Shown here: one piece after another, positions 30,296 through 42,278 of the stretch | Position numbering within the stretch: position 1 is the stretch's first letter | Layout: each line of letters begins with the position of its first letter | From: Cylicocyclus nassatus | Taxonomy: Eukaryota; Nematoda; Chromadorea; Rhabditida; Strongylidae | Direction: 5' to 3' | Assembly: GCA_958299035.1 (NCBI GenBank) | Contig: CATQJL010000305.1 | Location: forward strand, 57,800,486-57,864,485 | Length of the DNA stretch: 64,000 nucleotides | Program-made: the position numbers and the translations under genes | The notes under the pieces: model-generated | Seen by the model: the letters and a program-made list of their open reading frames with translations, nothing else | The model's database searches: none | What the model was told of the DNA's origin: nothing

Positions 30296-30400
30296 TAAAT
30301 CAAAAAAATTGACTTTATGAAGATCTGTGCTCCTATTTCATTGCATCGACAAAAACGAAAGCAATAAGGTATCCCAAAAGATGTACAAGTTAGGAACAAC

Positions 30401-30643
30401 TTACAATTCGTGCACGTCATCATCAACAATATCACTATCGCTAACGTCAGAGACAACAAATTCGCTGCCTGAAAGATCTTCTTCTGTCAAAAGATCATCG
30501 GAGTAGAAGTAGAAATGCGTCAAAAAGCGTTCTGAATTGAAAATGGATTTGAAACGTTTTTCTTCTTCTAAGCGCTTTTGTGTTTTTTTCCTGGCCCTCT
30601 GATAGCACCAGGAAGTCAGCAAGTAGCTAACCAGTTTCTTCAT
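30401..30643 (-). CDS. Small acidic-tailed ORF downstream of a transposase fragment (doubtful)
   Basis: This 80-codon minus-strand frame starts ATG (MKKLVSYLLTSWCYQRARKK), continues with a basic middle and ends in an acidic Ser/Asp tail (SDVSDSDIVDDD). It lies on the same strand about 125 bp past the stop of the hAT transposase fragment, so it may be transposon-derived. No domain recognised. Confidence 0.3.
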   Translation of the reverse strand: MKKLVSYLLTSWCYQRARKKTQKRLEEEKRFKSIFNSERFLTHFYFYSDDLLTEEDLSGSEFVVSDVSDSDIVDDDVHEL

Positions 30644-30768
30644 ACCATCTTTTAGGATATTTCAAAAAGTCATACGATGACAGCCTGTTTGGACCACTTA
30701 TAGCAATCTTTTAAATGAAGTTTTTAGATAACAATATGTTCAGCAGAAAGTTGACAAATCTTAAGTAA

Positions 30769-31673
30769 TTAATGCTCCACCGTTGTACGAGTTCTGCGTT
30801 GCGTTCTGATAACAGAGTAGATAGAAATTTCCCTCTCCACCTCTGCCGTGCTAGTCGGAATGCGAACTAGCTTTGCTAGTAAGTCCATCAGTGGCCGTAT
30901 TCATCAACGAAAACCCAGTGGGTTCCGGAACCCAGTTTAGTGCTTTTGATGAATATCGATGTAGAATCGATATTCATCAAAATCACTAAATGGGTTTCGG
31001 AACCCACTGGGTTGTTCGTTGATGAATACGGCCACAGGTTTTTGCGGCAAGTAATGGGGAAAGAGCCAGATCGCATATGCTTTCGCAACACGGGAAGGAA
31101 ATAGTGCATACTTTTTTGAGCCTTATCAAACTCTGGCTTCACCTCCTCTGGCATACGTCCTGTTAGCTGATGAGAAAGCTGCTCAACTTCTTCTTTAACA
31201 GCATCTGCGGAATAGCCGAAAAAGTAGATACTATGCTGCGCGTTGTTTTTTTCAATATCATAGGTCATATTGTCACAAGGCGAGATACTTTCTGCAGCAT
31301 AAAACACAGGGTTAAGTTCGCACTCCAGTCGGGATCTAAGAGCAGTAGCTATGCTTTGTACGAACACCTTCCTTTTGTTCATATCCATGTTTGTGATTTT
31401 AGCAGCCTTGAAATCTTCAGCAACCTGAAGATCAGCAATGGACTTCCTGGACATTTCCTCATTGAAACTAGGTAATCTGCTTGGATTTCTTAAGTGGGAA
31501 ATCAGAGAGTTTCGTTCAATTGTCAACTCTGTATCAATGTCGACAACATTTTCGTCGGCGTAAGATTCTCCTTTTGCCTCGCTGTTGAACTGGAACACAT
31601 GCGAGTCATCTGCGATTTTGTAAAGTATTCTGCCTGCCGCTTCTTCTTCAAACTGCAAACCTTTCCAAAACAT
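30769..31673 (-). pseudogene. hAT-family transposase C-terminal fragment, broken by a MITE
   Basis: The minus strand has an open frame from 31673 to 31038 (212 codons, starting MFWKGLQFEEEAAGR). After a 143-bp insertion it resumes at 30888 as MDLLAKLVRIPTSTAEVERE and runs to a TAA stop at 30769-30771. That second part carries the hAT C-terminal dimerisation signature (I-P-T-S-T-A-E-V-E-R followed by an R-rich segment; family form vPxSSAxxER). Catalytic and BED-finger parts are missing: upstream (31683 on) lies a Helitron-like unit, which may have cut off the 5' part. Removing the MITE and one CAG duplicate restores one continuous frame. The product is presumably non-functional. Confidence 0.78.
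30892..31034. mobile_element. 143-bp palindromic MITE, CAG target duplication (Harbinger-like)
   Basis: It starts TGGCCGTATTCATCAACGAA and ends with its complement; the whole element is close to a perfect palindrome around an ATCGAT-type centre (GATGAATATCGATG... TCGATATTCATC). CAG flanks both sides (30889-30891, 31035-31037). A 3-bp CWG duplication is known for some Harbinger transposons. It interrupts the hAT transposase frame. Confidence 0.9.
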
Positions 31674-31682
31674 TGAAGGATA

Positions 31683-32383
31683 TGACTTATAATAAGCGGC
31701 TAAGGATGTTTACGTCTTTTTGTCTGTGTGTGTGTCTATATGTCCGTTACGAAATTCAAGGAGAGTGTTCCAGCCAACGTCCTGAGCCCAAAGGCATAGC
31801 GCAAGCTACCAGCAGGAAAGCTCACTATACAAAAGCATGAGCGGATCCGTTGAGTGGATCCGTTGAAAATTGCGCGTCAAACGGATCCACTTGGCTTCTG
31901 GCCAGCAAATTTAGGTCCGTAGTATTACTTTTTGCAGAGTCATGGATATATTCGACAAGTTAATGTGCAAGCCATGGACGTTAGCCTAAAAAAGTGATGA
32001 AAAGTCTACTAATTCACGAAAACAGCGCCAAAAAGCTTTGGCTGTGTAAACGGTCATTTTTTCAAGATTTTGCCTGATCATTTGAGAAGATTTTTGCACA
32101 GAGATGTAGCCCACGATGTTTGTTGTTCTTATGGCGACTACGAAGCCACAAAAATTCCAAAAACCTATTCAAATTTGCATCTGTTCTTCTAAGAAAGATT
32201 TCATCCACGCGAATACCGATCTCACACGAAAAACCTCTAGAAATGAGTAGTTGTTTACGAATCATTCGTAATACCCTACACAGCCCGGTGAGTTTCAATG
32301 TACTAATTATTATGCGGGAATGAGTAAGTCATAGATAAAGTAGGGCCAGTGCGAGCCTCTGCGAAGCAGAGGTGACGCACTGG
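31683..32383. mobile_element. Helitron-like non-autonomous unit 1
   Basis: It begins TGACTTATAATAAGCGGCT and ends with a hairpin (CCTCTGC-GAA-GCAGAGG) followed seven bases later by CTGG (a CTRR end). It abuts unit 2 head-to-tail. The preceding base is A and the base after unit 2 is T, so the pair sits between A and T as Helitrons do. The start is TG rather than the usual TC, so the assignment is tentative. No Rep/helicase ORF. Confidence 0.55.
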
Positions 32384-32626
32384 TGACTTATAATAAGCCG
32401 CTTATTTGTCGGTCTGTAAGTCGGTCTGTTACGAAAATACAGTGAGGAATGATTTACAATTTTTTGGAGCACGTGAGGTTCTGATAGCGAGTATGGTTAA
32501 TTTTTATTTAGGACTCTCTCACCCCAGTCAATGGCAATAATCTAAAAGAAAGCCTTTACATCGCAAGTTTACCATCGTTTCTTGATGGCCAGTGCGAGCC
32601 TCTGCGAAGCAGAGGTGAAGCACTGG
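32384..32626. mobile_element. Helitron-like non-autonomous unit 2
   Basis: Starts TGACTTATAATAAGCCGCT and ends with the same 38-nt hairpin block as unit 1 (32589-32626 against 32346-32383), differing at one position. It shares the CTGT/GTTACGAAA sub-terminal sequence near its start. It is much shorter than unit 1, so it is an internally deleted copy. Confidence 0.55.
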
Positions 32627-32919
32627 TATTTTAATAATATGTAGTTCTTCTAAATGCCTCAAAGTTTTTGATTTATTGAAACCAACCATTCTCTACCATT
32701 AGGTGAGTCTAGAGCGATTTCACGAACGTGACCTTCTTCAGCACTAGTTTTACAGAGTATAGATTCCAGAAATGGGCGGGTTTTTGTGTGAAGGTGTGGA
32801 AATTCAGCAATCTCCCATAGTTTTTTGAGTATGTGCTGATAATGATGGCACAACTGTCAATCAAAAGCGCATTTTTTACTAAAAAACATAAGCATATAAC
32901 AAAGATAAGCACGCTTTAA

Positions 32920-33780
32920 CACATTGACGACAAGGCCGATTTTTCGATTACTGCCATTTCGGACAGGAGCCTTTTTTGCTCTGCCAAACTTACGACCCAC
33001 CCATGGGTCGTATTGTCCGAAATGGTAGTCTTTTTGTAAGAAATTCAAAACATGTCTCTGAGAATATCCCCACAAGGGTTATCGAAGGCGCTGATTATCA
33101 AAATATGATTTGTTTCAGTTTTTGGCAGTATACGGTAAGATTACGGTAGTCACTCTGTACGAACCCAACATCACGGATTTTTGTGAAAAATTGTGTTTTG
33201 GGGTTATTTCACATGCTGATCACGATTATAGTGTCCATTTTGTTCACTACTTTCCCACAGTGGGACTACGGTAGCAGTACGGTAGAATTTTTTTAAGACC
33301 AAAGAAACTGATGTAAGAAGGCGGTATTAGAACTTGAGACTATCATTTTCATAATCAGCATGCTAAAAAACCTATATATGCAAAGTTTGAGCTTCCTGAG
33401 ATGAACAATGCGAAAAATCAATAAAATCGATAATTTTTGATGAGCTGACATCAGTCTCATGCTCCCCCTGTATTTCTTGTGCATGTAAACTTGAATTGTC
33501 AAAAACAGCACCGCTCTGCGAGAAATTCGAGCTAAAATCTGTGCCTTACCTCTATTTACGGTATACCTACCATAACATTACATTACAGTATCCCGAACCC
33601 GGACCACTCCGGCTAGAGCTTCGTCAAGGTGTCCCCAAGCAGGTGCCAGAATACCGTAGAATTCCATCGCATGCTGGCAAAGTTAGGGCTTTCGAAAACT
33701 TACGACCCATCGGTGGGTCGTATTGTCCGAAATGGCAGTACACGTACGACCCACCGGTGGGTCGTATTGTCGTCAATGTG
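32920..33780. mobile_element. Non-autonomous piggyBac-type element
   Basis: TTAA flanks both ends (32916-32919 and 33781-33784). The termini are CACATTGACGACAA and its exact complement. Sub-terminal palindromes ACGACCCACCCATGGGTCGT, CGACCCATCGGTGGGTCG and CGACCCACCGGTGGGTCG lie at both ends. TTAA target duplication is diagnostic of piggyBac-type transposition. 861 bp, no transposase. Confidence 0.88.
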
Positions 33781-33880
33781 TTAATAGAAGCGTTCGATCG
33801 CGTTTCCTTTAGTGTTGATAACGATGTCAATCCACAGCACATTTTTTACTATTATTGGATTGCTCCACCTCGCTCTTACA

Positions 33881-34624
33881 ATGTATTGGCTTTTATCGGT
33901 TACCGGAGCAAATGATTTTTAGGGCCGCGAAGCAAAGAACCCCTAACATGCTGTATACTATTCGAAAGCTGAGATCATGGAGAATCGACGTAGACCGTCG
34001 ACTTTCTTCTAGGTCTTCTGTGCCGCGAGATATGAGGGATTTTATGCGCTTCAAAAATTAACTGATTTTATGTCCTCACTTTCCGCTCTCCAAATGAATT
34101 CTACGAGAAAATCGACGGTCTACGTTTGTTAATGAAGACATGCTCTTTAACACAGATAGATAATCAGCAATGATTAGGTCTTTATTTGGCAGAAATCTGC
34201 TGTTGAATGACCATGTTTTCAGATAAAATGCAGTGTATCTTTCGGTAGAGGGGGGCTAGAAAGAAGTCGACGGTCTAGGTCGAATCCCCTTTACCTGAGC
34301 TTTCGAATGGTATATAGGTTGCTGAGCGAAAAAATTAACCAGTTTTCAGAATGGGGTGGAGATATTTACTATTAGCTTGCTCCATCCAGCTCCACCAATG
34401 TATTGGCTTTTATCGGTTACCGGAGCAAATGATTTTTAAGGCCGCGAAGCAAAGAAGCTCTAACATGCTGTATACATTTCGAAAGCTGAGATCATGGAGA
34501 ATCGACGTAGACCGTCGACTTTTTTCTAGGTCTTCTGTGCTGCGAGATATGAGGGATTTTATGCGCTTCAAAAATTAACTGATTTCGTGTCCTCACTTTC
34601 TGCTCTCCAAATAAATTCTACGAG
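33881..34624. repeat. Two 227-bp direct repeats with an inverted segment between
   Basis: Units 33881-34107 and 34398-34624 are about 95% alike (both have TATTGGCTTTTATCGGTTAC and GAATCGACGTAGACCGTCGA). Between them, 34255-34300 carries a diverged inverted version of the GTCGACGGTCTA motif. This suggests a transposon of inverted architecture followed by partial tandem duplication. Confidence 0.75.
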
Positions 34625-37060
34625 GATAAATAAATAATATAAATAAACATAAGTACCGTTTCTTTCGTAAATTTATGAGTGTACTTGTTGTTTGAGGTAC
34701 TTAGCCTGCAAAACCTTTTAATAACGATTTTTATCATATTCTCAGAGTACAGTACCAGTCTCAGCCCAGGTGAATGGGGTCATCGGGAGTTTGCCCTCAA
34801 AGTGAAGGGGGTAAGATCCATCACTCCTCCTATCGCAACTATGCTTGCAAGTATGCACATGCCAACTTGCTCTACTTCTTCGAACCATCAAAAAATCATG
34901 ATTTCTGCATAGAAGATGTGGGTGGAACACGTGAAGTATGTAGCACAGAAATTCATTGCAACTATTGCTATGGCCAGGCTTTTACAGTGATTGAAACTAT
35001 TGAAGTAGACTAGAGATGATAGTAAAGCGATTTTACGGTGACCAGATGTATGTAAAACATCTTTGTCTCTAGAGTGTCCTGTGATTCTCAGTCCCACCTC
35101 ACCTCTACTGTGATTCTCTGTCTAAATCAGCTCTTTCTCTCTTCATTCTCACCAGTATATGTAACTGTGTAATAAAATTATCTCGATCTCAATTTTTGGA
35201 TCATTCTAACTAAGCTACAAATGCATCGGGAGAAAAATTAAGATTCCGAAGATTCAACGCCAAAGGTCAAGAAGCGTAACCAAGCGAGATGAGATGTGGC
35301 TCAAATATAAATAAGCTTGACTTTATTATTTTTGCTTATGTTTGATGTGATCAATAAAACCATTTCGATTTTATGCACAAAACTGCACAACCAAAATTTT
35401 AAATGATCTAGAGGCATTTTTGGGAAAAAATTCACAATGCTGCTATTTTTTGTGCAGTAAATTCTCTTGTCTACATCCTGATTGATGCCTTGAGTAAGGT
35501 GGCATGCACTTGAAGTGTTTGTTAATGACACAAATGACATTTCAACAGGATCATGGATGCGTCTATCTCGTCTTCATATGCTTGTGCTTTGTCATAAAAT
35601 CTCTCCGCTTCTGAATTTCTGTGTGCTACAAAAAGTTACCATCTCCTCACAATTCTGTTCGTGGTCTTTCATCTTGCATCCTTGTTTTTATGACTGTATA
35701 GTTGAGGGAGTAATTTGGATTCCTTGGAAAATTCTCGTTTTCTTAACTTGGGAGTTGTCAACGAAAATCTGTTCATCCGTTTTTGGAAACCTGCAACTCC
35801 TCTTGTTTTGGCATTGTCAATTACTCAAAAATCACTAAACAGAGTGACGCATGCTCTGTCTCTTCACCAGAAGCGGAAATTAGAACGATATTTTGCGAGG
35901 ATCAAACTTGACGAGGACAAGAGCTGAACCTTAGCAAATTCCTATCTGGGATACAAATACATCCTATAGTTTGCACTTTGCAAGTGATTGTAAGCAACTT
36001 CTGTACTGATCAAAAGTTTTTGACGTTAAATTTAGAAAATACGACAAAACTATTGGGTCGATATTTCTCTTACATTTGAACTTATTTTTTGAAAATTTTA
36101 AGTTTTGGAATATCTCATGTTTAGGTTATGTTGACGGGTAGATCTTTACCCATTGTCATCGTCACATTCTTGGTCCTTGCGCCAAACTGCCGCTTTAGGC
36201 TGAAAGTGATGGTTTTGGTCTCAGCATCGTCCTTATGTATTTGGTTAACATGAGGGGAAACTTTATCATGGCACACTTTCCTCTGAGTTGACAGGTGCTC
36301 CATGTTAGCGTTTGTAGCATTTTAACACAGAAAATCTTCGAAAAATTCCGAGGATCATATTCAAGCTGTTGTAGTAAGCTCTGCGCAAGGCACACAAAAA
36401 GAAAAACTCTCAGAGAACATTTTTTTAGAATTTTGCGGACAGCGAAGGCAGATCTGAAATCACTCAGACTCATTAGCGATATGTGTTTCTATCACTGCGG
36501 CTTTCGACCCCCTCTCCTCTAATAGCGAAAAATATCGTTACACAATTCTAAAAGATCCGTTAACTAAATTAGGTCATAGTTGTTGCATCCTTTAGCATAT
36601 AATTAAGTTTGTTCCATAATAACGCATATTTATTGATTCACGCGTCCATTCCAATTCCATTCATATAAACATTCATCAAAAAGCCTATGAGTTGCACTAG
36701 GAACCTTGTTCATATCATCCATTCTCAGACAGGAGGCTTGGAATCGCTAAGCGCACGTATAACAAGAAAGGTTGTACTTCAGCTGACTGCGTATACCCTA
36801 TAGTACTGAAAAAGGATATCAACAACCGTCAGATATCTTAAGCGATGTGTGCATGGCGCAGTTAATTCTTCGATATGAGAACAGATATGCGAGGTTACCC
36901 ATTTTAGAGAATGGAGATTGGAAACTTCGCACTCAGTTGCTTTTTCCTCCTTTTCTTTTCTCATCAGCATCTTGGTCCGAGTCTTTTTCGCTCAGCTATC
37001 TAGTATTCAATCGTACAGCTTGCCGATTCAACCAAATGGATTGAATGGAATCTTTTCACC
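34625..37060. other. Intergenic, no gene supported
   Basis: Around 34745-34852 is an inverted-orientation relative of the sequence at 29455-29515 (shared CTTGCAAGCATAG(G/T)TGCGA). A plus-strand frame at 35710-35927 has a protein-like Lys/Arg-rich end but no start or splice support. Nothing else seen. Confidence 0.4.
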
Positions 37061-38411
37061 TTAAGACGAACTCCGCCTAGCCGGAATGCTGGGGGTCATG
37101 GGCCTCCCCAGGCGGGGTTATGGTTATTATACCTGGGCCAGTACACCCGCCTTATTAGCTGTCGGTTTGCTTTCAAGAGTAACGTAAAGATCGTTCCACT
37201 GGCAACGAGGGGGCATGGGTCCCATTTCCTTGGAGTTACAAGTTGTGGAGCTATGAGTATCAATGCCTATCAGTTCCGACATTTGTATACATATCTATTA
37301 GCCTATCAACATATTCAATGCAAGCTGTTTCATCTTAACATTAGTCTGACTAGGATTAGACTCGGATTGACACATGTCTGCATTCGTTTACGTTTCTTGT
37401 TCATTCCGCTGTATTACTAACTTCTCGATGTGTTTTTTTTATTGTTATGGAACGTCTTGAACGTACAAATGAAAAATGAAAATGAAGTCGAGAATGCGGG
37501 TAGACGATGCCTTTGAGCGGACAGCTATTGGTTTAGCTTTTGTCTACCTTTATCTTTATCTTTATCGTTAGATTCTAGCTGCACCATTTGAATTATGCAA
37601 TACTGTCAATAGGGAGGCCAGTCGTCCTAGACATTAAAGAACGCTCGTACTTCAATGACGTACGGGCAGAAAAAGTACTCATGCAGAAATAATGTACCCG
37701 TCACATAGAAAAGGATACAACCAAATACTAGTAACTGATAATCCTGCATATATATGAGTTGGAATGCCAGGAGAGCAGTGAGGACTGCTATCGCTCAGGG
37801 GTAATCGGAGCCGTTCGAATAAGGGTATAGCTCTAGCTAGGTACCCACTAACCTAACTATCTAAGCCTTGAACATACCTGAAAAATTTCAAGTAGAAACG
37901 TTTTTGATCTTAAAAAAGTTCTGTTTCGGAAATTTGTCCTAGTCTAAGAAAGTCTCACAATCCATCTTTGTTTCCACTACATCTCCACACGTCTCCTTGG
38001 ACCCTATTCGTATAGATAGTGTACGGGGAGCAACATGATGAAAAGCAAGTCAAGATTCAACCAAATTTTAGTCTTTCATGAGATCGTTAGCCTTTGACTG
38101 CAATGGGCATCACGAAAATCTTCAGCGATGGTGTGTAAGATATGTCAATTAATTTCCTTTACCCAATGTTTAGAGGATAGTTGATATAGTTCTGTTTGTA
38201 GTTGGATGGTTTGTAATTACTATTATTTATTTGGCAAATGCGTGCGGAAATTACTGTCAGAGGTTGGTAATCTTGAGACAATTTCTTTCCTGAATGACTG
38301 TTAGGGATTAGCTGCATCCATACTAGCGGGGCTAAACGAAGTGTTATCGTCGCTAAGCCGCAAAAACCCTAAACAAAAACAAAAACTATTGAAACTATTG
38401 AATACAAAATT
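37061..38411. other. Moderately GC-rich non-coding stretch, possibly repeat-derived
   Basis: The base composition differs from the flanks (CCCCAGGCGGGG hairpin near 37105; TTTATC pentamer-like tandem near 37550). No ORF or terminal repeats were found. It could be an untranslated part of an old retroelement, but that is a guess. Confidence 0.3.
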
Positions 38412-38776
38412 GAATAGATGCAGGCTTTATCAAAACATATTTGTATGCTGTGGACACGTGTTGTATATCAAATAATGCTGTCTACGAAACATCTTCGAAC
38501 TCCTGCAGAAAACTTCGCCAAAAGAGAGGCTCTGCTGAGAATAGCTATCGGTCATGTTCGCGTGAAGATCACACTTTAGCAGTTGATCAAGTGATGAAGC
38601 ACCTAGATTTTTTTCTTCTAACCCTCTTGAGCAAGAGGGATGCCCGTAATTTCTCTGATGGATATAGTCAGTGTCTGTCTGACTCTAAATCGAGTGACGA
38701 GTGTTTTTGTAAGTGTTTAAGAGTATCTACTCCAAGAGTGCAGCTATATGGTGGAGAAGAGACTCGAACAAGCTAG
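38412..38776 (+). other. Open, cysteine-containing frame, possible exon
   Basis: After a possible acceptor (GATGCAG, 38422-38423) the plus strand stays open for about 115 codons (FIKTYLYAVDTCCISNNAVY...) to a TAG. It has seven or so cysteines near both ends. GTAAGT at about 38710 is a strong donor within it. There is no ATG at the head and no family is recognised. It may be one exon of an unrecognised gene or chance. Confidence 0.25.
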
Positions 38777-39307
38777 GGCAGACAAAAATCATGTTCGTAG
38801 CATATTTCAAGTGATGACTTCATTTATCTTTTATTATAAATCGTGCTGGCAATCTTTCACAATGATCCGCAGAATAGAGAGGCCAAGTAGATACGATGCG
38901 ACAGATTTCTCCGCAAATCCTGAATTATATGGACATCTTTCCATGGACTTATAGGCCTCACTGATATAATTTCCTTGCGTGTATGTATGTAAAACAGCTT
39001 CAGTTCAGCTCTAGTTCAGCTCTTTTGGTGGGAACCAAGTGTCGTAGGCGATAGTGGTGTCGATAGTAAATTTATCGACAAATTGTAATAAATTCATTAC
39101 AAAAATAAAGAAAAACGAGCCTCTGTTTCGTATCTCCTTTTGAATATACAACAAAGCTAGCAAATGAGCCCAAGGAGAGAAGGTGTGACTCAGTAAAAAA
39201 AAATTACAATTCACATTGTCTAAAAATGTTATCGGTCCGATTTCCCAAAGCGCGTGCCCGATTCCGCGAGATCGGCTCTGCTGCTCAATCGGGAGCATTT
39301 AAGACTC

Positions 39308-39717
39308 TAAAGGCAGTGGCTCGGCAAATCTCAACCTAGTCAAATTTGCGCTTACTTGGGGTTTTTCAATACGCTGATCCCGAAAATCCACTTTTGAAGG
39401 CTTGAAAATGGTGAAAACGAGCGTTTGCCAATGCCATTCCCTTTAAAATTAGACGAGCAGAGCAAAGCTGATGACGCAATCGTTGCGGGACCCAGTGGTT
39501 ATAGCATTGCGGCGGGCAGCCTCCAATGGTAAGAAGGAAATTGCCAACTCGTCCAGATGCGTGTAAGATTGGCCTGTGCGTATAAGTTTGAGAGCGATTT
39601 TCTCGGCAGGGAAAGCATGCTGTGCAACCGGGATTGCACTATTTTCATTCTTGGGCGATGAGGAACCTAACGCGTTAAAATGCCGAGTTGTTGGATTTTG
39701 CCGATCCACTGCCTTTA
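39308..39717. mobile_element. TIR element with TAAAGGCAGTGG ends
   Basis: The left end TAAAGGCAGTGGCTCGGCAA and the right complement (GCCGATCCACTGCCTTTA) match over about 28 bp. The interior is non-coding. The ends resemble those of the element at 40598-41115 (AAAGGCAGC). No target duplication identified. Confidence 0.75.
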
Positions 39718-40597
39718 AGCATCGTGGGTAGAGCGGCCGCTCTTCACAAGGCGCTCGGTTCCAATTTGAGAGTGATATATTAGTTTGTCACATCCGACTC
39801 AGCAATTTGTCGATTTGTTGCTTTGCTCAGAGATTGAGGATGAAAGGCAATATAAAATTTCAAACCGCGTTGCAAGTGTTTTTGAAGTAGCGACTCTTGC
39901 TGGTGTTTGCTTGATTACTAAAATTCATCACCAATCCTGCTGTAACATACTACGAAACAGCGGATTTCCTACATTCGTAATAGTGTATAGTAATCTCACA
40001 TTCATTTAGTACAAACTTAAATCGAAAGGCCTTGACTTCCTTCATCTTTCTTTCCAAAGTTTGACTCGTAGCTGTATCACAATATTGATGTGAGTTTCAT
40101 CTTCGTGACCACGATTAACATCGTAGTTAAGCAATGTATTGGACCTAAATCCAGCCAAACTGCTTCTTCCCACCAAATGTAAACAAAAAAGCACGTACCT
40201 TTTTTTGCTTTTTTGTTCCATAATTTGAACGAGAATATCGTGTTACTCATTCCTATGTTCTGGCGCGACTTCAAGAGGTAAACGCTAGGCAAGCAACGAG
40301 CCCTTCAGATTTTTCAATTTTTGATCATGTCTAGAACCACTGATTTTGTTATGGGATGCTTTTTTAGAATGATTATAGTTGAAAATTGATTATCTACACT
40401 TAATTCGATGTTTGAGTACAATAGATGTCAAAATTCTCACTCCAAGAAAACCAATGTTCCGATTTATGCTTAGCTTCTTTGCAATGGAAGGACTCTCTCG
40501 CATTACAGTGTTATATAAAACATTGATTCACTCAAGTCGATAGGATGAGAGAGATATTATGGAAATTTAAACCTTCGCTGTGCCAATGGATGTTGTT

Positions 40598-41115
40598 AAA
40601 GGCAGCGTCCATGCAAATCTGGACATATGGGGTTTTCACGTGGATAGTAATTTTGGGCCCTAACTAAGCCACTGTCCAACCGGCAGCTCAGTTAGTGCTC
40701 TAACGGCTGAGATATTTGCCCCGAAACTAGACCCCAGGATCTATTTCACACGAATTCATGGCGCAACCCGTCAGTTTCGCGCGAGGACCCATGGGTTGCG
40801 TCATGAATCCATGCGAAATACGTTGGAGTGGGTGGAGGACATTAGGTCGCCGAATTTGGAAGAGTCCCGCGCGGATTCCCTGCAGGAACGCATGTCCGCG
40901 CATGTACAAGGGTGCGTATTTGTCGCAAATGACCGCGGGGACCGCCCTTTTTCGGCGACCTAGTGTCCCCCACCCCGTTGGAGTCCAGTTTCGAGCGAAT
41001 ATAGCTTTTAGAGAACTATCTGAGGCTGCCAGTTGGGCAGTAGCTTAGTTAAGGCCCTGAAATTACTATTCACGTAAGAGCCCCTTATGTCCAGATTTGT
41101 CTGGATGCTGCCTTC
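40598..41115. mobile_element. TIR element with AAAGGCAGCGTCC ends and long inverted arms
   Basis: The left arm (AAAGGCAGCGTCCATGCAAA, then TCTGGACATA... GGGCCCTAACTAAGCCACTG) is matched inverted by the right arm over nearly 90 bp, ending GCTGCCTT. The GC-rich centre contains a further hairpin (ATTCATGGCGCAACCC and its complement). No coding capacity. Confidence 0.85.
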
Positions 41116-41405
41116 AAAACAGTGTGAGTGCTGCTCCTTAATTAAAAGTTAACGTGTAATTTGTCATCATCATGGGTTTTTTCTATCAGATCCCTTTCGC
41201 ACCTGGACCACAGAAGAGCTTTGATTGAGTGATTTTATCAAAAAAAATCAACTAGTTTTTGTGTGAGTCAAACCGTGATATATGTTTCAAAAAGCAAAGA
41301 AGCGAACAAGGACTCAATGCAAAATATGCATTTTCATCTCAGCTGAGTCCATATAGTCCCCTCCACAGATCGTGCTACCCTTGGTCTGCGTCTCAGACCT
41401 GCCAC

Positions 41406-42270
41406 CAGGGCCCGGCACGCGTTGGTTTGGAGCATTTTTGAAAACGAAGTCCCCCATGACTAGGCGAAAATTTACGAAGTCCCTTTTGACGTAGAAATCA
41501 GCAGGGAAGCCCTTATTAATCAACATAACAACAGAAAGCGAAAAAAACGCATTTTGAGATATCTAACATAACAAAAAAGCAAAAAGGAAACTTTTTGAGT
41601 TGATTGAAGGCTCTGTCACTGAGTATGGTACTATCTTGGTGCTCAGAATGGCGAATACCTCCTAGGCCAATTAAATTTGTGGCCTCAACAATCTGGCGAT
41701 GCATTTTTCGCCACATAGTTTGAAGGACACCGCATGTGATTGGAGCGCAACATCTATCAAAGCGTACTTTTACACTATTTTTAGCTCAAAAAAAAGAGAA
41801 GAGGCAAAGGTTTGATTCGCTCTCTTCACTATATGATAGATTTTTGAGCGTTTTAATCGTCCAAATCAAAAAGGTCCAAAACTTATGTGAACTCTCCGAT
41901 ATTTATGCTCCGAACCAACTGGGTCGGTTCGGTAGTTGGTCCAGAAACCAACAAATCCGGAACGGATATTAGGACACATAAATTTTCAGAACTTTTTACA
42001 TAATGTGCTTTGGAGCAATATTGTATGCACATAGCCCAAATTTAGGGTCATAAGGTTGTTTGTGCGTTGTAAACAAGCCATTTGTTTGTTTGAGTCCTGC
42101 GTTTGAAATTCGCGCGCTTGCGAACGAACACGTTCAACTTGTAAAACCTGACATGTTTGTCGTTGTTTCTTTCGCGCTTCCCGCAAGACCTCATAAAAAC
42201 GATACCCCCTTTGCTTCTAACCTCAAAAACGAAGTCCAGTTTGACCCCAAACCATCTGTGCCGGGCTCTG
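41406..42270. mobile_element. Non-autonomous hAT-type element, copy 2
   Basis: Starts CAGGGCCCGGCACGCGTTGG and ends CATCTGTGCCGGGCTCTG. Exact 8-bp duplications CCTGCCAC flank it (41398-41405, 42271-42278). It is the reverse-oriented relative of 16939-17807, with the same interior features (NNGGTTGGTTCGGAGC-type hairpin, GACATGTTTGTCGTT). 865 bp. Confidence 0.92.
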
Positions 42271-42278
42271 CCTGCCAC

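Noticed and set aside
35515..35927. Overlapping plus-strand frames with protein-like composition
   Set aside because: No ATG in good context, no splice signals matching a partner exon and no recognisable domain.
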